Positions 61,077 through 64,000 of a stretch of DNA of 64,000 nt are shown piece by piece. Within the stretch, counting starts at the first letter, position 1, and every line of letters begins with the position of its first letter. Where the stretch lies: positions 992,001-1,056,000 of the forward strand of contig NZ_CP159826.1 in NCBI RefSeq assembly GCF_047729875.1. Direction: 5' to 3'. The notes under the pieces are model-generated. The model was given only the letters and a program-made list of their open reading frames with translations, did not search any database and was not told the origin of the DNA. This DNA is from Marimicrobium sp913061115 (GTDB lineage Bacteria > Pseudomonadota > Gammaproteobacteria > Pseudomonadales > Halieaceae). Made by a program: the position numbers and the translations under genes.

Positions 61077-61502
61077 ATGAGTGAAGCAATGGCAACAGTG
61101 ACAGCTATCACTGGCAGCGCACAGGCTTGCGATGCGAACGGTGACCTAAGAATCTTGAAGGCCAATGATACGCTGTTGGAAGGCGAGATAATCATCACCC
61201 CCAATGGAAGCCGAGTGGAGCTGGCTTTCGCAGACGGTAACTCGTTGCTAGTGACTGATATACCAGAAATGGCCATCACACGAGATCTGGTTGCAGGCAC
61301 CGCTGCGAGTCCCGGTGAGAGCGCAGTCGCAGATGAGACGCTTCAGGGCATATTGTCTGCCTTGGAAGCTGGGGAAGGCGTATTGACCCCGCCGCCTCTG
61401 GTTTCGACGGACTCGAGACATTCGGCGGGGTCCAGAAAGAGAGCCATTCCTGGTATTAAGTGGGCTGAGCTATTAAATCGACGCATTAGTCCCAGGGCAT
61501 GA
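61077..61502 (+). pseudogene. Frameshifted retention-module fragment of an RTX adhesin
   Basis: The ATG at 61077 opens a module very like the start of the next gene: AMATVTAITGSAQA, LRILKANDTLLEGE, ITPNGSRVELAFADG and VTDIPEMAITRDLVAGTA line up with the intact copy. After ~100 residues the frame shifts. The expected continuation (DGLETFGGVQKESHSW) appears in another frame and is soon followed by stop codons, while the open frame ends in unrelated residues. Net loss of about ten bases near 61380-61430 explains the break. In LapA-type adhesins this module holds the protein in the outer membrane, but here only a 141-residue peptide could be made. Confidence 0.75.
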
Positions 61503-61566
61503 CATTGTATTTAATCTGAACGAACAGCTAAGCATGACGTTGTATTTAATCTGAACGAACAGCTAA
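61498..61566 (+). repeat. 35-bp tandem repeat, two copies
   Basis: Two copies, 61498-61532 and 61533-61566, begin CATGACATTG and CATGACGTTG and both contain TGTATTTAATCTGAACGAAC. They differ at one base in the overlap by eye. They lie between the broken retention module and the intact adhesin start. Confidence 0.75.
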
Positions 61567-61594
61567 TTTATAAAAAATAAGTAGGGTGATCGAT

Positions 61595-64000
61595 ATGGTT
61601 GATGAAGCAATGGCAACAGTGACCTCCATAAGTGGCAGTGCCCAGGCGCGCAACGCCAATGGCGACTTAAGGATCTTGAAGGTTGGCGATACGCTGTTGG
61701 AAGGTGAGACAGTCATTACCCCCAATGGCGGCCGGGTAGACTTGACGTTGACAGACGGTAGCGTGCTTCTAGTGACGGATATCCCAGAAATGGCCATTAC
61801 TCGGGATCTCGTTGCGGAGACTGCTGTCGGTCCCGACGAAAGCGCAGTCGAAGATGAGACTGTTCAGGCCGTATTGTCTGCCTTAGAAGCGGGGGAAGAC
61901 TTGAGTGATCTGCTCGATCCCACTGCTGCTGGTTCCGGTGGACTCGAGACGGCCGGTGGCCTTCAGGGGGAGGGCCATTCTTGGGTGCGAGTGGGTCGAA
62001 TTATTGAATCGACTGATGAATTTCAAGGTGTAGCCGGAAGTGTTGCTACTGATTCCACTGTGAGTTTCCCAGATATCGATTTTATGCCGGTGGAAGCTGT
62101 TAACGATGTCGGCACTACCGAGCAAGCCGTGCCCGTCATTATCGACGTCCAATCCAACGATATATTTCAGGTAGGCTCGAATCTTATTGCCGTGACCGAT
62201 GGCAGTAATGGCACCGTGGTGATTAATGCGGACAATACTGTCACCTACACGCCTGAGGACGGTTTCTCTGGTGTAGACACATTTACGTATACTGCCCTGT
62301 CGGCCAATGGCAATGGCGAGAGCGTTGCGACAGTGACAGTGACGGTCGATCCGCCTGTAGTGCCGCCGCCACCACCGCTGCCACCAGATCCGCCAGGGCC
62401 GCCACCACCGCTGCCACCAGATCCGCCAGGGCCGCCACCACCGCTGCCACCAGATCCGCCAGGGCCGCCGCCACCAGATCCGCCGCCGCCAGAGCCGCCC
62501 GTCATCCCCACACTGCTTGTGGATGAGACGGTAGGCCAGCAGGCCGATCCTAAAGACACGGTCGCTGACCGTGTGTCGTCGGCTGACTTCAGTGGTGCCT
62601 TCGCGAGTGTCGCTGGGGCGACTTACGCCTTGAGCGTGTCTGATGCCAGTGGTGCCCCGGTGCCTACTGGTGTGGGATCAGGCGTGTTTGCGGTGGATAG
62701 AGGTCCAGGTGCTGTTGGTCAAGGACAAGAGATCCTGTTGTACAACACGGCTGGGGTTATTGAAGGCCGAATTACCAATCCGATTACTGGTAGTGGTGAG
62801 TGGGTTTATTTCACCATCAGTACGAATGATGCAGGTACGATTACGCTGTCTCAGTCGTTCAGAGATCCCTCTGACAGTTACAATTTGACGATGTTTAATC
62901 CGGACGGTTCGAATCCTGATGATGTTGTGTCACTGGATGGCACTGGGCTTTATCAGATTAATCTGACGCAGACTGCTGGTGGGGCTAGCGAGAGTGTGGA
63001 TCTGGCAGCCGGTGTGTTCAGCTTTGCTGATGCTGTGCCGGAAGCGCGAGATGACTTTGCTGGCGATGCACTTGTGGTCTCTGGTGGCTCTGTCGAATTT
63101 AATGTCTTTGACGATAACGGTGCTGGTCAGGATTTGACAGGTGTCGATGCGGTGACCGATATCGCGGCCCTTGGCTCGAGTATTGTTGTGACAAGCGATC
63201 CTGATAAAGGGTCGTTGGCGTATGACGGTTTCGGTGGCTTCACGTATACGGCTGCTGGGGGAGCATTCGGTGCTGATAGCTTCGAGTATACGATCACCGA
63301 TGATGACGGCGATGCGTCTACTGCCACCGTTTATCTGACGATTGATGTCCCGACGACGCTCATTGTGGATGAGACGGTAGGCCAGCAGGCCGATCCTAAA
63401 GACACGGTCGCTGACCGTGTGTCGTCGGCTGACTTCAGTGGTGCCTTCGCGAGTGTCGCTGGGGCGACTTACGCCTTGAGCGTGTCTGATGCCAGTGGTG
63501 CCCCGGTGCCTACTGGTGTGGGATCAGGCGTGTTTGCGGTGGATAGAGGTCCAGGTGCTGTTGGTCAAGGACAAGAGATCCTGTTGTACAACACGGCTGG
63601 GGTTATTGAAGGCCGAATTACCAATCCGATTACTGGTAGTGGTGAGTGGGTTTATTTCACCATCAGTACGAATGATGCAGGTACGATTACGCTGTCTCAG
63701 TCGTTCAGAGATCCCTCTGACAGTTACAATTTGACGATGTTTAATCCGGACGGTTCGAATCCTGATGATGTTGTGTCACTGGATGGCACTGGGCTTTATC
63801 AGATTAATCTGACGCAGACTGCTGGTGGGGCTAGCGAGAGTGTGGATCTGGCAGCCGGTGTGTTCAGCTTTGCTGATGCTGTGCCGGAAGCGCGAGATGA
63901 CTTTGCTGGCGATGCACTTGTGGTCTCTGGTGGCTCTGTCGAATTTAATGTCTTTGACGATAACGGTGCTGGTCAGGATTTGACAGGTGTCGATGCGGTG
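61595..64000 (+). CDS. Giant repeat adhesin with LapA-type retention module (3' end outside window)
   Basis: ATG 61595 is followed by 802 open codons to the window end. Residues ~1-130 are a retention module (AMATVTSISGSAQA, LRILKVGDTLLEGE, ITPNGGRVDLTLTDG, VTDIPEMAITRDLVAET), which in the LapA family stalls export and anchors the protein. Next comes a cadherin/VCBS-like tandem domain (AVNDVGTTEQAVPVIIDV, DNTVTYTPEDGFSGVDTFTYT), then a proline-rich linker with three 11-residue repeats, then long 282-residue repeat units. Each unit has VDETVGQQADPKDTV, EARDDFAGDALVVSGGSVEF and a VCBS-like end with DSFEYTITDDDGDAST. The real protein is probably several thousand residues long. It is the expected cargo of the exporter upstream. 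Confidence 0.88.
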   Translation, partial: MVDEAMATVTSISGSAQARNANGDLRILKVGDTLLEGETVITPNGGRVDLTLTDGSVLLVTDIPEMAITRDLVAETAVGPDESAVEDETVQAVLSALEAGEDLSDLLDPTAAGSGGLETAGGLQGEGHSWVRVGRIIESTDEFQGVAGSVATDSTVSFPDIDFMPVEAVNDVGTTEQAVPVIIDVQSNDIFQVGSNLIAVTDGSNGTVVINADNTVTYTPEDGFSGVDTFTYTALSANGNGESVATVTVTVDPPVVPPPPPLPPDPPGPPPPLPPDPPGPPPPLPPDPPGPPPPDPPPPEPPVIPTLLVDETVGQQADPKDTVADRVSSADFSGAFASVAGATYALSVSDASGAPVPTGVGSGVFAVDRGPGAVGQGQEILLYNTAGVIEGRITNPITGSGEWVYFTISTNDAGTITLSQSFRDPSDSYNLTMFNPDGSNPDDVVSLDGTGLYQINLTQTAGGASESVDLAAGVFSFADAVPEARDDFAGDALVVSGGSVEFNVFDDNGAGQDLTGVDAVTDIAALGSSIVVTSDPDKGSLAYDGFGGFTYTAAGGAFGADSFEYTITDDDGDASTATVYLTIDVPTTLIVDETVGQQADPKDTVADRVSSADFSGAFASVAGATYALSVSDASGAPVPTGVGSGVFAVDRGPGAVGQGQEILLYNTAGVIEGRITNPITGSGEWVYFTISTNDAGTITLSQSFRDPSDSYNLTMFNPDGSNPDDVVSLDGTGLYQINLTQTAGGASESVDLAAGVFSFADAVPEARDDFAGDALVVSGGSVEFNVFDDNGAGQDLTGVDAV
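62366..62464 (+). repeat. Three 33-bp proline-rich repeats
   Basis: The unit encodes PPPPLPPDPPG and occurs three times at 62366-62398, 62399-62431 and 62432-62464, followed by a shorter proline run to about 62500. It forms a stiff spacer between the anchor and repeat parts of the adhesin. Confidence 0.85.
62519..64000 (+). repeat. 846-bp adhesin repeats, unit 1 complete and unit 2 cut by window end
   Basis: Unit 1 runs 62519-63364 and unit 2 starts at 63365; the offset is 846 bp, or 282 codons. The 636 bp of unit 2 in the window looks identical to unit 1 throughout. More units probably follow beyond the window. Confidence 0.88.

Noticed and set aside
62245..62559. Gly-rich minus-strand frame
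   Set aside because: It is the mirror of the proline-rich linker of the adhesin; composition explains it.
1..64000. CRISPR arrays, tRNA, rRNA, insertion sequences and prophage genes
   Set aside because: None was visible: no evenly spaced short repeats, no transposase or integrase, and no tRNA-like cloverleaf found by eye.

Overview
The window reads as a chromosomal segment of a free-living, probably marine gammaproteobacterium. Pointers are an OprI/Lpp-type alanine-zipper lipoprotein, MtfA, GltB/GltD, EgtB/EgtD, a TonB-dependent receptor and a LapA-type adhesin with its type I exporter. Three cytochrome P450s and many esterases suggest a lipid or terpenoid degrader of the Cellvibrionales/Spongiibacteraceae kind. 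That placement is inference; no rRNA or tRNA gene was seen.

Layout. 1-6.8 kb: the 3' end of a molybdopterin oxidoreductase, a DUF3089 lipase-like lipoprotein, a PhzF-family protein leading into egtB-egtD (ergothioneine synthesis), then a DUF427 gene and a membrane protein on the opposite strand. 7-12.5 kb: an isolated AT-richer FdhF/YdeP-type molybdoenzyme, a decayed oxidoreductase fragment, an alpha/beta hydrolase and a type-B carboxylesterase. 12.7-17.5 kb: two tandem secreted lipoproteins that share a nearly identical N-terminal DNA segment but have different C-terminal halves, then a small membrane protein. 17.6-22.6 kb: an RND permease with its membrane-fusion protein, and a 3D-domain protein. 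22.7-28.7 kb: an overlapping pair of photolyase/cryptochrome genes, then a GMC oxidoreductase with a short BCCT-like transporter. 28.8-32 kb: an OmpA-domain protein, MtfA, and a Fur-box-preceded pair of unrecognised genes. 32.4-38.5 kb: glutamate synthase.

39-56.3 kb is the accessory heart. It holds a stand-alone P450, an L,D-transpeptidase / Lpp / L,D-transpeptidase group, an SGNH hydrolase, and then a catabolic-looking island: P450, TetR regulator, a protein of unknown function, a flavin-dependent LLM monooxygenase-like protein, an NTF2-like protein, a CYP51-like P450, its [3Fe-4S] ferredoxin, a 3beta-HSD/epimerase-like SDR, a MaoC-like hydratase, a TonB receptor, a second SDR and an amidohydrolase-2 protein. 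Two related palindromes, one beside the TetR gene and one between the LLM and NTF2 genes, suggest that the TetR protein controls much of the island. The CYP51-ferredoxin-SDR-TetR combination recalls the mycobacterial cyp51 locus. The likely logic is uptake of a hydrophobic polycyclic or terpenoid compound through the TonB receptor, P450 attack, alcohol oxidation and further breakdown; the substrate is unknown.

56.7-64 kb: a type I secretion operon (ABC exporter, HlyD-type adaptor, LuxR-type regulator), followed by a frameshifted copy of an adhesin retention module and then the intact start of a giant repeat adhesin. Its 846-bp repeats are identical over all 636 bp that can be compared, and the gene runs off the end of the window.
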